DNA of 64,000 bases from Hyphomonadaceae bacterium BL14 (GTDB taxonomy: Bacteria > Pseudomonadota > Alphaproteobacteria > Caulobacterales > Maricaulaceae): contig CP091242.1 in NCBI GenBank assembly GCA_027627705.1, positions 2,220,677 to 2,284,676 of the forward strand, given 5' to 3'. Positions 1 through 9,193 of the stretch are shown here, piece after piece (positions within the stretch are counted from its first letter, which is position 1; each line of letters begins with the position of its first letter). Both the position numbers and the translations under genes were made by a program. The notes beneath the pieces were generated by a model, which was not told the DNA's origin, made no database searches, and saw nothing but the letters and a program-made list of their open reading frames with translations.

Positions 1-353
1 TCATCAAACAGGCGCACCGAGATCGGCAGCGATTGCGCCGCCGCCCGCAATTCTTCCAGAGCCTCGACAAACTCCGCCGAGACTCGCCCGTCTCTTTGCC
101 CGCACCACCCGAGCTGCGCCACGATCTCAGCATCCATTGGCCGGTCCGGATCGCGCCACCAGGCGTCCAGAACCGGCTGGCCGGACGCTGAGATCTCGAA
201 AGCCGCGATCACCGTCTCGCCCGCCTCGGCGCGGGCAATAACCTGCCCGGCGAAATGACTGGCATTGGCGCGCACGCCATGGAGCTCTCCATGGAGTTCT
301 ATGGACGGCTGGGGGGCGGACGCCAGCGCCGCTGCAAAAATGGCCATGATCAT
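1..353 (-). CDS. N-terminal part of a secreted protein of unknown family (runs off left edge)
   Basis: Reading leftward from ATG at 353 the frame stays open to base 1, giving about 117 residues of an unfinished protein. It begins with a short hydrophobic stretch ending in Ala-Ser-Ala (MIMAIFAAALASA), which looks like a signal peptide, so export to the periplasm or beyond is inferred. The mature part is soluble and mixed charged/hydrophobic; I recognise no family. A GGGAG Shine-Dalgarno sits about 8 bases before the ATG, which supports this start; a second in-frame ATG lies at 347. The gene is leftward like the MsbA-like gene to its right, about 98 bases downstream of that gene's stop. Confidence 0.6.
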   Translation of the reverse strand, partial: MIMAIFAAALASAPQPSIELHGELHGVRANASHFAGQVIARAEAGETVIAAFEISASGQPVLDAWWRDPDRPMDAEIVAQLGWCGQRDGRVSAEFVEALEELRAAAQSLPISVRLFD

Positions 354-441
354 GTGGTGCGCTCCCGTGCCAGCGCGCGCCGCCGGGCGTGGCGCGCGCT
401 TGGTGATATCACCACAAAGGCGTCAACATGACAACTTTTGA

Positions 442-455
442 GTAGAGCGCTCTAC
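442..455. repeat. Perfect 14-bp palindrome GTAGAGCGCTCTAC at the msbA-like stop codon
   Basis: The sequence GTAGAGCGCTCTAC is its own reverse complement. The TAG stop of the leftward MsbA-like gene (452-454) is part of it. The TAGAGCG half-site recurs at the ends of two larger palindromic elements in this window (9584-9629 and 19415-19583), also at stop codons, so this may be a minimal or eroded copy of that family. Confidence 0.6.
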
Positions 456-2143
456 CCGCCCGTCAGCTGCAACGCGCTGAGGCGGGCGTAGAGGCCGCCG
501 GCCTGGGTGAGGCTGGCGTGATCACCCTGTTCGGCGATGCGGCCCTGATCCAGCACATAGATGCGGTCGGCCTTGCGCACGGTGGACAGGCGGTGGGCGA
601 TGACCAGCGTGGTGCGCCCCTCGGCCAGACGCTCCAGCGCCGCCTGCACGCGGGCTTCGGCCTCGGCGTCCAGGGCCGAGGTGGCCTCGTCCAGAAGCAG
701 GATGGGCGCATCTTTCAGTATGGCGCGGGCGATGGCGATGCGCTGGCGCTGACCGCCCGACAGGCTGGTCCCCTTGGGACCGACCCGGGAATCATATCCG
801 CCGGGCAAAGCCATGATGAAGTCGTGGGCGTCGGCGGCCTTGGCCGCTTCGATCACCGCATCCGGGTCCGCATCGGGGTGGCCCAGGGCGATGTTGGCCG
901 CAACTGTATCATCGAACAGAATAATGTCCTGACTGACCAGCGCCGCAGCACCGCGCACGCTTTTGAGGGTCGCCTCCCGGATGTCCTGACCATCAATGAG
1001 CACCCTGCCCTGCGACGGGTCATACAGCCGGGCGGCGAGGTTCAGGAGCGTGGTCTTGCCCGACCCGGACGGACCAACGAGGGCAATGTTCTCGCCCGCC
1101 TTTGCCTCCAGCGTCACGCCGTCAATCGCCGCGCGCACGCCGTCATAGCCGAAATGCACGTCCTCAAACCGCACCGCGCCGCCGTTCAGCACGAGATCGG
1201 GGGCGCCGGGCGCCTCTACAACTGTGTCGGTCTCGTCGATCAGGGCGAAGACCCGGTCGAGCACAGCAAAGCCTTCCTGCATCACCCCGGCCAGCGAGGC
1301 CAGTGCGCGCGCCGCGGGGCTGACCACCAGAATCGCGGCGATAATGCCCAGAAGCTGGCTGATCCCGCCCTCGCCCTGCAGGGCGCGCCAGCCCAGGATC
1401 ACGAACACGCCCGCCAGCGCGATCATGCCGGCGATCTCCATCAGCGGCTCGATGCGGGCGCGCTGACGGATCATGGACAGGAGCAGGCGGAAGCGCTCGG
1501 CGAAACGGGCCCGGGCGCGCGCATTGACCCAGTCTTCCAGGGTGAAGCTCTTGATCATCCGCGCGCCGGACAGGCTTTCATCAAGAAAGCTCGTTACATC
1601 GCCGGCCTGGGACTGCACCGCGTCGGCGCGCTTGCGGATTGCCTGGCCGATGCGCAGCACAGGCTGGCCCACCAGCGGCAGCACCACCAGCACGTAGAGC
1701 GCCAGCATCCAGTCGATCCAGAACATCCAGGCGATGCCCAGGATCACCATGAACAGATCGCGGGTGAGATTATTGGCCGCGCGCACCAGGCTCTCGCGCA
1801 GCATGGTGATGTCATTGGTGAAGCGCGAGATCAGCGAGCCCGTCGCCTCGCCCTGCAGGCGGGCGAAATCGGCGCTGACGAGGCGGGCATACATGGCGCT
1901 TTGCAGATCGCGCATGATCGACAAAGCCAGCTGATTGGTGGCGATGGTCTGGCCGTAGAGCGAGGCGGCGCGGATAATCCCCAGCGCGCCAATCAAAGCC
2001 GGCGCAGCCCACAGCACGCGCGGATCGGCCGCCTCGATCAGCTGGCTGGCCAGATGCACCGCCCCGGCATAGGAGGAACCGGCGGCTGCGGTGATCAGGG
2101 ACAGGACGACGCCCCAGCCGAACAGGGCGAACCGGCCCGGCAT
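452..2143 (-). CDS. ABC transporter, fused permease and ATPase (MsbA-like lipid exporter family)
   Basis: This is a half-transporter with an exporter-type membrane domain (about residues 5-285) followed by an ATPase. Walker A GPSGSGKTT is near residue 357, the Q-loop near 405, signature LSGGQ at 461, Walker B ILLLDEATSALD near 481, and the H-loop in VIAHRLS. The family includes MsbA, which flips lipid A core across the inner membrane; that substrate is likely but cannot be read from the sequence. The ATG at 2143 gives 563 residues. The same frame stays open about 26 codons further, into the end of the DUF4170 gene, without an ATG, GTG or TTG; the only near-cognate codon at the junction is CTG at 2219-2221. 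The true N-terminus may therefore be longer. It forms an operon with DUF4170 and the CysQ-like gene. Confidence 0.85.
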   Translation of the reverse strand: MPGRFALFGWGVVLSLITAAAGSSYAGAVHLASQLIEAADPRVLWAAPALIGALGIIRAASLYGQTIATNQLALSIMRDLQSAMYARLVSADFARLQGEATGSLISRFTNDITMLRESLVRAANNLTRDLFMVILGIAWMFWIDWMLALYVLVVLPLVGQPVLRIGQAIRKRADAVQSQAGDVTSFLDESLSGARMIKSFTLEDWVNARARARFAERFRLLLSMIRQRARIEPLMEIAGMIALAGVFVILGWRALQGEGGISQLLGIIAAILVVSPAARALASLAGVMQEGFAVLDRVFALIDETDTVVEAPGAPDLVLNGGAVRFEDVHFGYDGVRAAIDGVTLEAKAGENIALVGPSGSGKTTLLNLAARLYDPSQGRVLIDGQDIREATLKSVRGAAALVSQDIILFDDTVAANIALGHPDADPDAVIEAAKAADAHDFIMALPGGYDSRVGPKGTSLSGGQRQRIAIARAILKDAPILLLDEATSALDAEAEARVQAALERLAEGRTTLVIAHRLSTVRKADRIYVLDQGRIAEQGDHASLTQAGGLYARLSALQLTGG

Positions 2144-2217
2144 GAAGTCTCGCCACAGCCTCAGCGCCAGGGCGCGCGCGCCGGACCGGGTGGGCGCAGG
2201 CGGGACGGGCGGGGCGC

Positions 2218-2466
2218 TCAGGACGCGCCGCTCCGGCCCGGATCGAGCAGCTTGTGGGCGTGGATCACGAAAAAGCGCATATGCGCGTTGTCCACCGTGC
2301 GCTGGGCCGCTGCGCGCCAGGCATTTCGGGCGGTTTCGTAATCGGGATAGGCACCGACAAACTCGACCTGGGACAAATCCTTGAACTCATGGGCGCCGGG
2401 GCCGAGATCTTTCAGCTCACCGCCAATGACAAGATGCAGCAATTGGGGCGAATCAACATCGCTCAT
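2218..2466 (-). CDS. DUF4170 family small protein
   Basis: This 82-residue soluble protein matches the alphaproteobacterial DUF4170 family, with the pattern LHLVIGGEL near the start, FVGAYPDYETARNAWR in the middle and RFFVIHAHKLLDP at the end. No function is established. Its ATG overlaps the TGA of the upstream CysQ-like gene in a TCAT/ATGA arrangement (2463-2466), and the MsbA-like gene follows with almost no gap, so the three are probably translated from one transcript. The family is often seen next to inositol-monophosphatase and lipid-export genes, as here; a role in envelope lipid handling would be speculation. Confidence 0.8.
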   Translation of the reverse strand: MSDVDSPQLLHLVIGGELKDLGPGAHEFKDLSQVEFVGAYPDYETARNAWRAAAQRTVDNAHMRFFVIHAHKLLDPGRSGAS

Positions 2467-3242
2467 GGCGCGTCCTCCTGTGCGAGCCGCTCTAATAGCA
2501 AGGCATGCAGCGCCGGGCCAGCGGCCAGCGGCGCTGGCTGTCTGGGCGGGTCACCATCATAGCGCAGGGTCACGCCTGCGCGGTCGGTAATGCGGCCGCC
2601 CGCTTCAGTGATCAGAAGATGCCCGGCGGCCAGATCCCAGTCCCATTTGGGACGCACGGCGACGACGCCGTCGAACAGACCCGACGCAGCCAGCGCCAGG
2701 CGCAGCGCGGCCGAGTTGACCGTCGAAGGCGCGGCCCCCAGATCGCGCAACGCCGTCAGCCGGCCCGGATCGCCCAGAATGCGCGCACCGGCGATGGTGC
2801 CATGACCGCTCATGCGCACCGGGCGGCCGTTCAGGCGTGTCCCCAGCCCCAGAACGGCGTCCCACAGCCGCTCTGTGGAGGGGTCATAGATCGCCGCAGC
2901 GACAGGCACGCCTGCCTCAATCACGGCGATCGAGACCACGAACTCGGGCCGTCCCTTGATGAAAGCCCGCGTGCCATCAATAGGGTCAACCACAAACGTG
3001 CGCGCCGCGCTGAGGCGGGAGCGGTCGTCGGCGGTTTCTTCCGACAGCCAGCCATAGTCGGGGCGGGCGGGGATCAGATGGTCCTTGAGCAGGGCATCGG
3101 CGGCGAGATCGGCGTCGCTGACCGGATCGCCCGGCCCTTTGTGCCAGGCGCGCAGGCCGCGGGCGCGGAAAGCCAGCGCAAGCTGGCCCGCATCGCGCGC
3201 CGCGCGCGCGATCAGATCGCGATCGGCTTCATCGCCCGCCAA
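2463..3242 (-). CDS. Inositol monophosphatase family, 3'(2'),5'-bisphosphate nucleotidase (CysQ-like)
   Basis: This is a metal-dependent sugar/nucleotide phosphatase. The SEE metal-binding pair, the DPIDGT motif (in VVDPIDGTRAFI) and the late WDWDLAAG motif are all intact. CysQ-type enzymes hydrolyse PAP, a by-product of sulfate assimilation; the GRPEFVVSIA context fits CysQ better than SuhB, but substrate is not certain. The longest frame starts with ATG at 3290 and overlaps pmbA by 62 bases. A TTG at 3242 preceded by GAAGG at 8-base spacing overlaps by only 14 bases and gives 259 residues, close to family length, so I chose it. DUF4170 follows with a 4-base overlap. Confidence 0.82.
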   Translation of the reverse strand: MAGDEADRDLIARAARDAGQLALAFRARGLRAWHKGPGDPVSDADLAADALLKDHLIPARPDYGWLSEETADDRSRLSAARTFVVDPIDGTRAFIKGRPEFVVSIAVIEAGVPVAAAIYDPSTERLWDAVLGLGTRLNGRPVRMSGHGTIAGARILGDPGRLTALRDLGAAPSTVNSAALRLALAASGLFDGVVAVRPKWDWDLAAGHLLITEAGGRITDRAGVTLRYDGDPPRQPAPLAAGPALHALLLERLAQEDAP

Positions 3243-4614
3243 TCGACAGGCCTTCGACCAGCACGCTCGGCGCGTTGACCGAGCCTTCAAACTCCAGATC
3301 CGACCCGGGGATCAGGCGGGCGAAGATATCCACGAGATTGCCCGCCACCGTCACCTCGCTGACCGGACCGGCGCGCTGGCCGCCTTCAATCGCGAAGCCC
3401 GCCACCCCGACCGACCAGTCGCCGGTATTGGCGTTGAGCGAGGGCCCGAACATTTCGGTCACCAGCAGACCGTCTCCGGCCTCTGCAATCAGATCGTCCA
3501 GGCTCGCCTCGCCAGGCTCGAGATGCACATTGGCCGCGCGCACGCCCGGAGGCCCGCCCAGGCTGCGCGACGCGTGCCCGGTGAGCGCCATGCCCAGCTG
3601 GCGTGCGCTGGCGGCGTTGACGAGCCAGGTGGTGACCACACCGTCCTCGACCAGCGCACGCGGGCGGCAGGCCACGCCTTCGCCGTCAGCGGCGCGCGCG
3701 CCGAAGCTCCAGTCGCGCAGCGGGTCCTCGATGATATTGATCCCGTCGGCGAAAACCCGCTCGCCCAGACGGTCGCGCAGGAAGGATGTGCCGCGCGCAA
3801 TGGCCGGACCGGAGATCGCTCCCAGCAGCGCCGAGACGAAGACCGATGATTCGCGCCGGTCAAAGACCACGGACCGCTTGCCCGAGGCCAGCTTGCCCGA
3901 GCCCAGCCGCGCCACCGCGCGCGCTCCGGCGCTGCGGCCAATGGCGTCCGGGGATTTCAGATCGGACAGGCGGCGCGATGCGTGCGAATCATAGTCGCGC
4001 TCCATGACGTCACCCCGCCTGGCGATGGCGGAGACGCCGAGGCCGTAGCGCGAGCCGCGCCGGGCGATCTCGAACCCGTTGGAGGCCGCCGCCGCCGAGG
4101 CACCTGAACCCAGGCTGGCACCTGCCGAGCTGACCGTGCTGACGCCGTCCACCGACCGGGCGGCGGCTTCAAGCTCAAGCGCGGCGGCTTCAAGGCCCGC
4201 CTCGTCAAGACCCGCCGGCTCATAGGTGGCGATCTCAGGCAGGCGGCGCGCCAGCGCATCGCGCTCCACCAGCCCGCAATACGGGTCCTCGGGGGCGATG
4301 CGGGCCATGGCGATGGCGCGCTGGATGGCGAGCGCCTGCCCGGCATCGGACAAATCAGAAAAGCTGACCCCGGCCTGACGCTGGCCAATGAAAACGCGCA
4401 GCCCCGCCTCGCGGTTTTCCGACCGCTCCAGGCTTTCCAGCGCGCCGTCGCGCACACTGGCCTCCAGCGAGCGCGATTCACTCAGCGCTGCCTCGGCGTG
4501 GTCGGCACCGGCTTTCAGGGCCGCGTCGCGCAAGGCGCGGGCAAGGTCGAGGAGCGCGGCCGGATCGGGCGCGCCCTCACGGGTCGATTGGGAGGTCTGG
4601 CTCATGCCCGCCAC
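3229..4614 (-). CDS. pmbA: TldE/PmbA-type metalloprotease partner protein
   Basis: At 461 residues this has the length and layout of TldE/PmbA: an N-terminal alpha/beta domain with AEAALSESRSLEASVRDG, and a C-terminal part with SLNANTGDWSVGVAGFAIEGG near the end. TldE lacks the HExxxH zinc site of TldD, and no such motif is seen here. The TldD/TldE heterodimer cleaves unfolded peptides and matures some RiPPs and antitoxins. No tldD is in this window, which is normal as the two are often unlinked. The stop overlaps the start of the CysQ-like gene, suggesting co-transcription of pmbA, the phosphatase, DUF4170 and the exporter. Confidence 0.88.
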   Translation of the reverse strand: MAGMSQTSQSTREGAPDPAALLDLARALRDAALKAGADHAEAALSESRSLEASVRDGALESLERSENREAGLRVFIGQRQAGVSFSDLSDAGQALAIQRAIAMARIAPEDPYCGLVERDALARRLPEIATYEPAGLDEAGLEAAALELEAAARSVDGVSTVSSAGASLGSGASAAAASNGFEIARRGSRYGLGVSAIARRGDVMERDYDSHASRRLSDLKSPDAIGRSAGARAVARLGSGKLASGKRSVVFDRRESSVFVSALLGAISGPAIARGTSFLRDRLGERVFADGINIIEDPLRDWSFGARAADGEGVACRPRALVEDGVVTTWLVNAASARQLGMALTGHASRSLGGPPGVRAANVHLEPGEASLDDLIAEAGDGLLVTEMFGPSLNANTGDWSVGVAGFAIEGGQRAGPVSEVTVAGNLVDIFARLIPGSDLEFEGSVNAPSVLVEGLSIGGR

Positions 4615-4664
4615 ATAGCCCGCGCAGGCGCGCGGAGCAATGCAGCCCGGTCAGATCAAGGCGG

Positions 4665-5057
4665 TCAGATCAGCGCGTGGACCGCAAGTCCTGCGCCCAG
4701 CACGATATAGACGATCAGGGTCAGCAGCGCCCCCAACACCCGGCCAATGCTGCGGCCTGAATTACGCGACAGGCCCCAGCCGTGCAGGAGCCGCCCGGCA
4801 GTGAGCATGCCGCCAAGGATATGGATCGCCAGCACCGGGGCCCCGAGCGAGGCCGCAGCGATCAGGCCGATAAGCGCCGCCGGGGTCCACTCTGCGCCAT
4901 TACCGTGGGCGCGCGAGGCACGGATCAGCTTGTCATCGCCGCCATCGCCGATGCCCACTTTGGAGGTGTTGCGCTGCATCATGACCATCAGGCCAAGCAC
5001 CAGAAGAATGAGCAGATTAAGGCCGACATAGAGCCCCGCCGCCGTCATGGCCGTCAT
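4665..5057 (-). CDS. MAPEG family membrane protein
   Basis: This 130-residue protein has four hydrophobic segments (about residues 5-27, 55-75, 75-95 and 105-128) and the MAPEG hallmark region RASRAHGNGAEWTPAAL between the first two. MAPEG proteins include glutathione S-transferase-like membrane enzymes; bacterial members of this subgroup are mostly uncharacterised. GGGGAG seven bases upstream supports the ATG at 5057; an alternative in-frame ATG lies three codons in. It sits in the leftward block between pmbA and the DsbA-like gene and may share their transcript. Confidence 0.85.
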   Translation of the reverse strand: MTAMTAAGLYVGLNLLILLVLGLMVMMQRNTSKVGIGDGGDDKLIRASRAHGNGAEWTPAALIGLIAAASLGAPVLAIHILGGMLTAGRLLHGWGLSRNSGRSIGRVLGALLTLIVYIVLGAGLAVHALI

Positions 5058-5081
5058 GATGATACTCCCCTTTTGAGCCGG

Positions 5082-5753
5082 TCAGTCCTGTGACGCCGGT
5101 GATTTGGCTGCCTCGGCGATGGCGCCGGCCAGCACGTCCGGCGGTTCTGCCCCGGACACGGCAAACCGGCCATTGAAGATGAAGCAGGGCACGCCCTGCA
5201 CGCCCAACGACCGGTAGAATTGCTCTTCGCGCTGGACTTCAGCGGCGTCACGGCCGGTGCCGAGCAGATCGCGCACCACCTCTGCGTCCATGCCCGCTTC
5301 GCCTGCCAGCGCGGCCAGCACGTCCGGGGCACCGATATCACGCCGGTCTTCAAAGAAGGCCTTGTGGATCAGGTCCAGCACAGCTTCCCCCATCTCCTGG
5401 CCCTGGGCCCAGCGGATCACCCGGTGAGCGTCCAGCGTATTGGGGCGGATCTCGATAGCGTCGAAATTGAACACGATGCCGACGCCAGGGCCGGCCTGCT
5501 CCAGATGCGCGCGCATGGCCTTGAAGCGGTCGGGGGCACCGGGCGATGCGGCGGCGAATTTGCGCGCCATGTACGCGCCATAGGGCACACCGGCGCGCGG
5601 CACACCCGCATCCAGCTGGAAGGGACGCAGCACGGTTTCAGTCGCGATGTCAGGGACCATGGCGCGGGCCTCGCGCCAGTAGCGCAGGCCCAGCCAGCAC
5701 CAGGGACAGACCGGATCGGTCACCAGATCAACGGAAACGGGCGCATCGCTCAT
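5082..5753 (-). CDS. DsbA family oxidoreductase, FrnE-like (CPWC motif)
   Basis: This 223-residue protein has a thioredoxin-fold active site, CPWC, near residue 16 (VTDPVCPWCWLG) and the cis-proline region GVQGVPCFIFNG near the end. There is no signal peptide, so it is expected in the cytoplasm. FrnE-like members act as dithiol oxidoreductases or isomerases; the extra cysteine in GVPCFIF is common in this subgroup. The frame begins at ATG 5753. A 24-base gap separates it from the MAPEG gene, which suggests co-transcription and a possible shared stress or detoxification role, though that link is inferred. Confidence 0.87.
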   Translation of the reverse strand: MSDAPVSVDLVTDPVCPWCWLGLRYWREARAMVPDIATETVLRPFQLDAGVPRAGVPYGAYMARKFAAASPGAPDRFKAMRAHLEQAGPGVGIVFNFDAIEIRPNTLDAHRVIRWAQGQEMGEAVLDLIHKAFFEDRRDIGAPDVLAALAGEAGMDAEVVRDLLGTGRDAAEVQREEQFYRSLGVQGVPCFIFNGRFAVSGAEPPDVLAGAIAEAAKSPASQD

Positions 5754-5801
5754 GGACAGGACCCTAGCGTGATTGCGGCGGGAAGGAACAGGGTTTGCGC
5801 G

Positions 5802-6536
5802 TCAGAGAGCGGGCGCGGCGTCCCGGCGGAACCAGCCGGTGATCGCCAGGCGAGGCCCGGGCGCATAAGGTGCCACGATGCTGACGGCGTGGGGCTGGGG
5901 CACCTTGAACACGCAGAGCCGGTTGAATTTCGGCGTCAGGCCCGCACGCACATCACCCTCTTCACCAAGCAATTGCAGCACGCCGCCAAAGTCGGCGCAC
6001 CAGTCCCGGGCGAGATTGAGAACGAACGCCGCACTGCGATCCTTGCCTTGGGCAAAATCGTCATGAGCGGTCAGAAAATGACCCGGACGATACCGGGTCA
6101 GCTGACAGTCTGCGAACCGTATGGCCGGGTCGCCGGTCAGCTGCCGTCCCAGCGCGATGAACGTGTCCGATTCGATCAGGGTCGCCGCTTCGGCCAGAAC
6201 CGGATCGCTCAGCGCGCCCCGACGCCCGCGCTCGTAAAGATTGAGCTGGTCATAGAGGTAACAGAACCCCGCCTGGGCCTCGCGCGCGACCAGAGCGTCA
6301 AACGCGACCCGGCGTGACGAGTCCAGCCGGTCCATCTCAGCAGACACGAACTCGCGGTGCTGACCGTCGATGACGGTCACCAGGCTCCAGTCCTCGAAAG
6401 CGAGCCCCGCCCTGTACAGGCGCTCGGCGAAGGGCGCGGCCAGAACCGCATTCACGGCCGCAAACCCCGTCCCGGCATACAGCCGGGCCGCTTCGGTCAG
6501 ATCAATGTCAAGATTGAGTGGGCTCGGGCGGGTCAT
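5802..6536 (-). CDS. 2OG-Fe(II) oxygenase, prolyl-hydroxylase-like
   Basis: The C-terminal half holds the double-stranded beta-helix signature: RYRPGHFLTAHDD supplies the HxD iron ligands, a distal His lies in VPQPHAVS, and Arg in GPRLAITGWFRR fits the 2-oxoglutarate carboxylate contact. This matches the SM-20/PKHD-type prolyl hydroxylase family, also used for redox-sensitive hydroxylation in bacteria; the substrate is unknown. The open frame extends to ATG 6584, but the first 16 codons look non-conserved and have no Shine-Dalgarno, so I prefer MTRPSPLNL at 6536 (244 residues). Its neighbour rlmN ends 51 bases beyond this start. Confidence 0.82.
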   Translation of the reverse strand: MTRPSPLNLDIDLTEAARLYAGTGFAAVNAVLAAPFAERLYRAGLAFEDWSLVTVIDGQHREFVSAEMDRLDSSRRVAFDALVAREAQAGFCYLYDQLNLYERGRRGALSDPVLAEAATLIESDTFIALGRQLTGDPAIRFADCQLTRYRPGHFLTAHDDFAQGKDRSAAFVLNLARDWCADFGGVLQLLGEEGDVRAGLTPKFNRLCVFKVPQPHAVSIVAPYAPGPRLAITGWFRRDAAPAL

Positions 6537-6587
6537 GGTCAATTCGGCAACTGAAGGGATCGAGGCGCGCGCGCCTGTCTCCATGTC

Positions 6588-7778
6588 TTATTGTGGCAGG
6601 GTCTGTGGTGGTGTGTCGGCTCCTGCCTCACCCGCCCGCTCCAGCCTCAGGCGTTCGCTGGCGCGCAGCTTGACGCTTTCGCTCTTGAGCTGGCCGCAAG
6701 CGGCAAAGATGTCGCGGCCGCGCGGCGTGCGAACGGGGCTGGCGTATCCGGCCCGGTTCACCACGTCGGCAAAGCGCTCGATAGTCTCCCAGTCCGAACA
6801 CTCATACGGGCTGCCGGGCCAGGGATTGAACGGAATGAGATTGATCTTGGCCGGAATGCCCTTGAGCAGACGCACCAGCGCTTTGGCTTCGGCCAGCGAA
6901 TCATTGACGCCCTTCAGCATGACGTATTCGAACGTCACCCGGCGGGCGTTCGACAGATCGGGATAGGCGCGAATCGCGTCCAGCAACTGCGCGATCGGGT
7001 ATTTCTTGTTCAGCGGCACCAGCTCGTTGCGAAGCTCATCATTGGTGGCGTGCAGGCTGATGGCCAGCATGGCGCGGGTGCGCTCACCCAGCTCGGTTAT
7101 TTTCGGGACGACGCCGGAGGTGGACACCGTTGTACGCCGGCGCCCGATGGCCATGCCGTCGCCGTCGGAAATGATGTCGATGGCATCACTGACCGCGTCG
7201 AGATTGTATAACGGCTCGCCCATGCCCATGAAGACGATATTGGTGATCTTGCGGTCTTCGTTGGAGGTCGGCCATTCACCCAGATCATCGCGGGCGATCA
7301 TCACCTGGGCAGCGATCTCGGCAGCGGTCAGATTGCGCACCAGCTTCTGGGTGCCGGTGTGACAGAAAGTGCAGGTCAGCGTGCAGCCCACCTGGCTTGA
7401 GACGCATAGCGCGCCAGACCGGCCCACATCGGGGATGAAAACGGTCTCGGCCTCCACGCCCGGCGCAAAGCGGATCAGGTATTTGCGCGTGCCGTCCACA
7501 CTGACCAGACGCTCCACGATCTCAGGGCGCACCAGCGTGAAACAGGCTTTCAGCGCAGCGCGCAAATCCTTGGAAACATTGGTCATCGCGTCAAAATCGG
7601 TGACGCCGTAATGATAGATCCAGCGCCAGAGCTGGTCGGCGCGCATTTTCGCCTTGGCCGCGTCCACGCCGGCATCGGCGATCAGCGCATCGCGCAGCTG
7701 CGCGCGCGTCATGCCGGCCAGGCTTTGCGGGCCTGGCGCGGGACGATTGGCGAAGTCGAGGTTCAGGGCGGTGCTCAT
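6588..7778 (-). CDS. rlmN: 23S rRNA (A2503-C2) and tRNA (A37-C2) methyltransferase RlmN
   Basis: This is a radical-SAM enzyme that methylates C2 of A2503 in 23S rRNA and A37 in some tRNAs. The Fe-S cluster motif CTLTCTFC is at residues 132-139, with [10 protein letters not shown] and a GVNDS segment typical of RlmN; the C-terminal AACGQLK holds the methyl-carrying cysteine. The frame runs upstream to 8027, but those 83 codons cover the divergent DUF6065 start and look unlike the family; starting at MSTALNLDF (7778) gives 396 residues, the usual size. A 90-base gap to the divergent gene at 7869 probably holds both promoters. Confidence 0.95.
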   Translation of the reverse strand: MSTALNLDFANRPAPGPQSLAGMTRAQLRDALIADAGVDAAKAKMRADQLWRWIYHYGVTDFDAMTNVSKDLRAALKACFTLVRPEIVERLVSVDGTRKYLIRFAPGVEAETVFIPDVGRSGALCVSSQVGCTLTCTFCHTGTQKLVRNLTAAEIAAQVMIARDDLGEWPTSNEDRKITNIVFMGMGEPLYNLDAVSDAIDIISDGDGMAIGRRRTTVSTSGVVPKITELGERTRAMLAISLHATNDELRNELVPLNKKYPIAQLLDAIRAYPDLSNARRVTFEYVMLKGVNDSLAEAKALVRLLKGIPAKINLIPFNPWPGSPYECSDWETIERFADVVNRAGYASPVRTPRGRDIFAACGQLKSESVKLRASERLRLERAGEAGADTPPQTLPQ

Positions 7779-7868
7779 AGCCGCGCGATATAGTCCAAAC
7801 GCGGCGAAAATGCGAGGGCGCAGGCAGGGCTCTTGAATGCCGCTGCGGCTTGGCGTCAAGTGCGGCCC

Positions 7869-8639
7869 ATGAAGCTGATCTGCCATACCCTGTCGGGCGA
7901 CGTCCCGCCGATTCGCCCCGCCTCCCAGAAGCGCCAGTGGATGGACGACACGCCGGAAGGCTTTGCCTATCGCTGCCTGCCGCTGGTGGTGGCCAATCAG
8001 CATGGCTGGGAGGTGTTTGCGCCCCACGGCCTGACGGCGCGCTGGAATGGCGGCGTGCGGGTGGAAGATGTGGAGGTGGTGCTGGACCAGCCACTGTCCA
8101 TGGGGCGGGCGGGCTCGGCCATGGCCAATTTCGGCTCAGGCATCCTCACCTTCGAGATGGGTTTTCTGCTGCGCACCCCGCCAGGCTGGAATATCTGGGT
8201 CCAGGGGCCGGTCAACCAGCCCAAGGACGGTATATCGCCCCTGACCGGCGTGATCGAGACTGACTGGAGCCCCTATACCTTCACCATGAACTGGCGCTTC
8301 ACCCGGCCGGGCGAGGTGCGCTTTGAGGCCGGCGAGGCGCTGGCCCATCTCTTCCCGGTGCGCCGTGATCTGTTCGAACGGGTGCAGCCCGAACTGCGCT
8401 CCATTCATGCCGACCCCAAGACCGCGAGCCAGATGGACACCTGGCGCGAGAGCCGCACCGATTTCATGAAGCGCCTCAAAACCCACGACCCCCAGGCGGC
8501 CGAGGAGAAATGGCAGAAGGGCTATTTCCGCGGCCTCATGCCTGACGGCTCCAAAGGCCCCGCCGACCACAAGACCAAGCTGCGCGTGAAACCCTTTGCA
8601 GACGCGCCGGACGCGGGGCAATCGAAGCGGCGCAGGTGA
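7869..8639 (+). CDS. DUF6065 family protein
   Basis: This 256-residue soluble protein resembles the uncharacterised DUF6065 family, with [16 protein letters not shown] near the N-terminus, [18 protein letters not shown] and [16 protein letters not shown] in the middle, and [18 protein letters not shown] near the C-terminus. The tail is basic (SKRRR). No catalytic motif is recognisable. I chose [10 protein letters not shown] at 7869 rather than the frame start at 7833, because the preceding 12 codons do not fit the family. The gene is alone and divergent from rlmN, so it probably has its own promoter. Confidence 0.8.
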   Translation: MKLICHTLSGDVPPIRPASQKRQWMDDTPEGFAYRCLPLVVANQHGWEVFAPHGLTARWNGGVRVEDVEVVLDQPLSMGRAGSAMANFGSGILTFEMGFLLRTPPGWNIWVQGPVNQPKDGISPLTGVIETDWSPYTFTMNWRFTRPGEVRFEAGEALAHLFPVRRDLFERVQPELRSIHADPKTASQMDTWRESRTDFMKRLKTHDPQAAEEKWQKGYFRGLMPDGSKGPADHKTKLRVKPFADAPDAGQSKRRR

Positions 8640-8716
8640 CCGGAGGCCGTCCCGGAGCGTCCGGGCCGGGCGATATCCGGCTTCCCCGCACCTGAAAATT
8701 TTCCTATGTTTGGCTC

Positions 8717-9193
8717 ATGAGAGCGGTTTTTTCCCTATTTGCGTGTTCTTGGGTTTGGGCGCAACCGGCGGTCGCGCAGGAAATCCCGGGGCCTGTGCCG
8801 GCCGAGATTCTCCATATTGTGGATGGTGATACGGTGGGCGTGCGCGCCCATACCTGGCCGGGTCAGTATGTGGAGATCCGGGTCCGTCTGCGCGGTGCCG
8901 ATGCACCGGAGATTCGCCGTGTGGACTGCGAGGCCGAACGGGCCAAGGGGCACGAAGCCACCGAGTTTACCCGCGCATGGTTGAGCGCGCCCGGAGGTGA
9001 GGGCTTCGCACCGGTCATGCTGACCGAGATCGGGCCGGACAGCTTCTGGGGCCGGGTTGTCGCCCGCCTTGTGCGCGCCGGAGACGGAGCCGATCTATCG
9101 GAGGACCTGATCGCAGCGGGCCTGGCCGTGCCCTTTCGTCAGCGCGGTCCGTGGTGCGATGCGCCAAACGGGGCGGAGCCGTCTTTGCCCTGA
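8717..9193 (+). CDS. Secreted thermonuclease-like (SNase fold) protein
   Basis: A signal peptide (about residues 1-20, ending AVAQ) precedes a short staphylococcal-nuclease-like domain: ILHIVDGDTVGV, RVRLRGADAPEIRRVDC and SEDLIAAGLAVPF are family landmarks. Arg in RLRGADAPE and Arg in VVARLVRAG would correspond to two catalytic arginines of SNase; whether the catalytic Glu is kept is unclear. The likely location is the periplasm. Its last 55 bases overlap the convergent DUF2061 gene, unusual for two real genes in this compact region; both have good family signals, so I keep both. Confidence 0.8.
   Translation: MRAVFSLFACSWVWAQPAVAQEIPGPVPAEILHIVDGDTVGVRAHTWPGQYVEIRVRLRGADAPEIRRVDCEAERAKGHEATEFTRAWLSAPGGEGFAPVMLTEIGPDSFWGRVVARLVRAGDGADLSEDLIAAGLAVPFRQRGPWCDAPNGAEPSLP

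Noticed and set aside
518..2341. 607-residue plus-strand ORF opposite the MsbA-like gene
   Set aside because: It has no family-like motif, no ribosome site, and lies fully antisense to a gene with intact ABC motifs. It is a by-product of high GC content.
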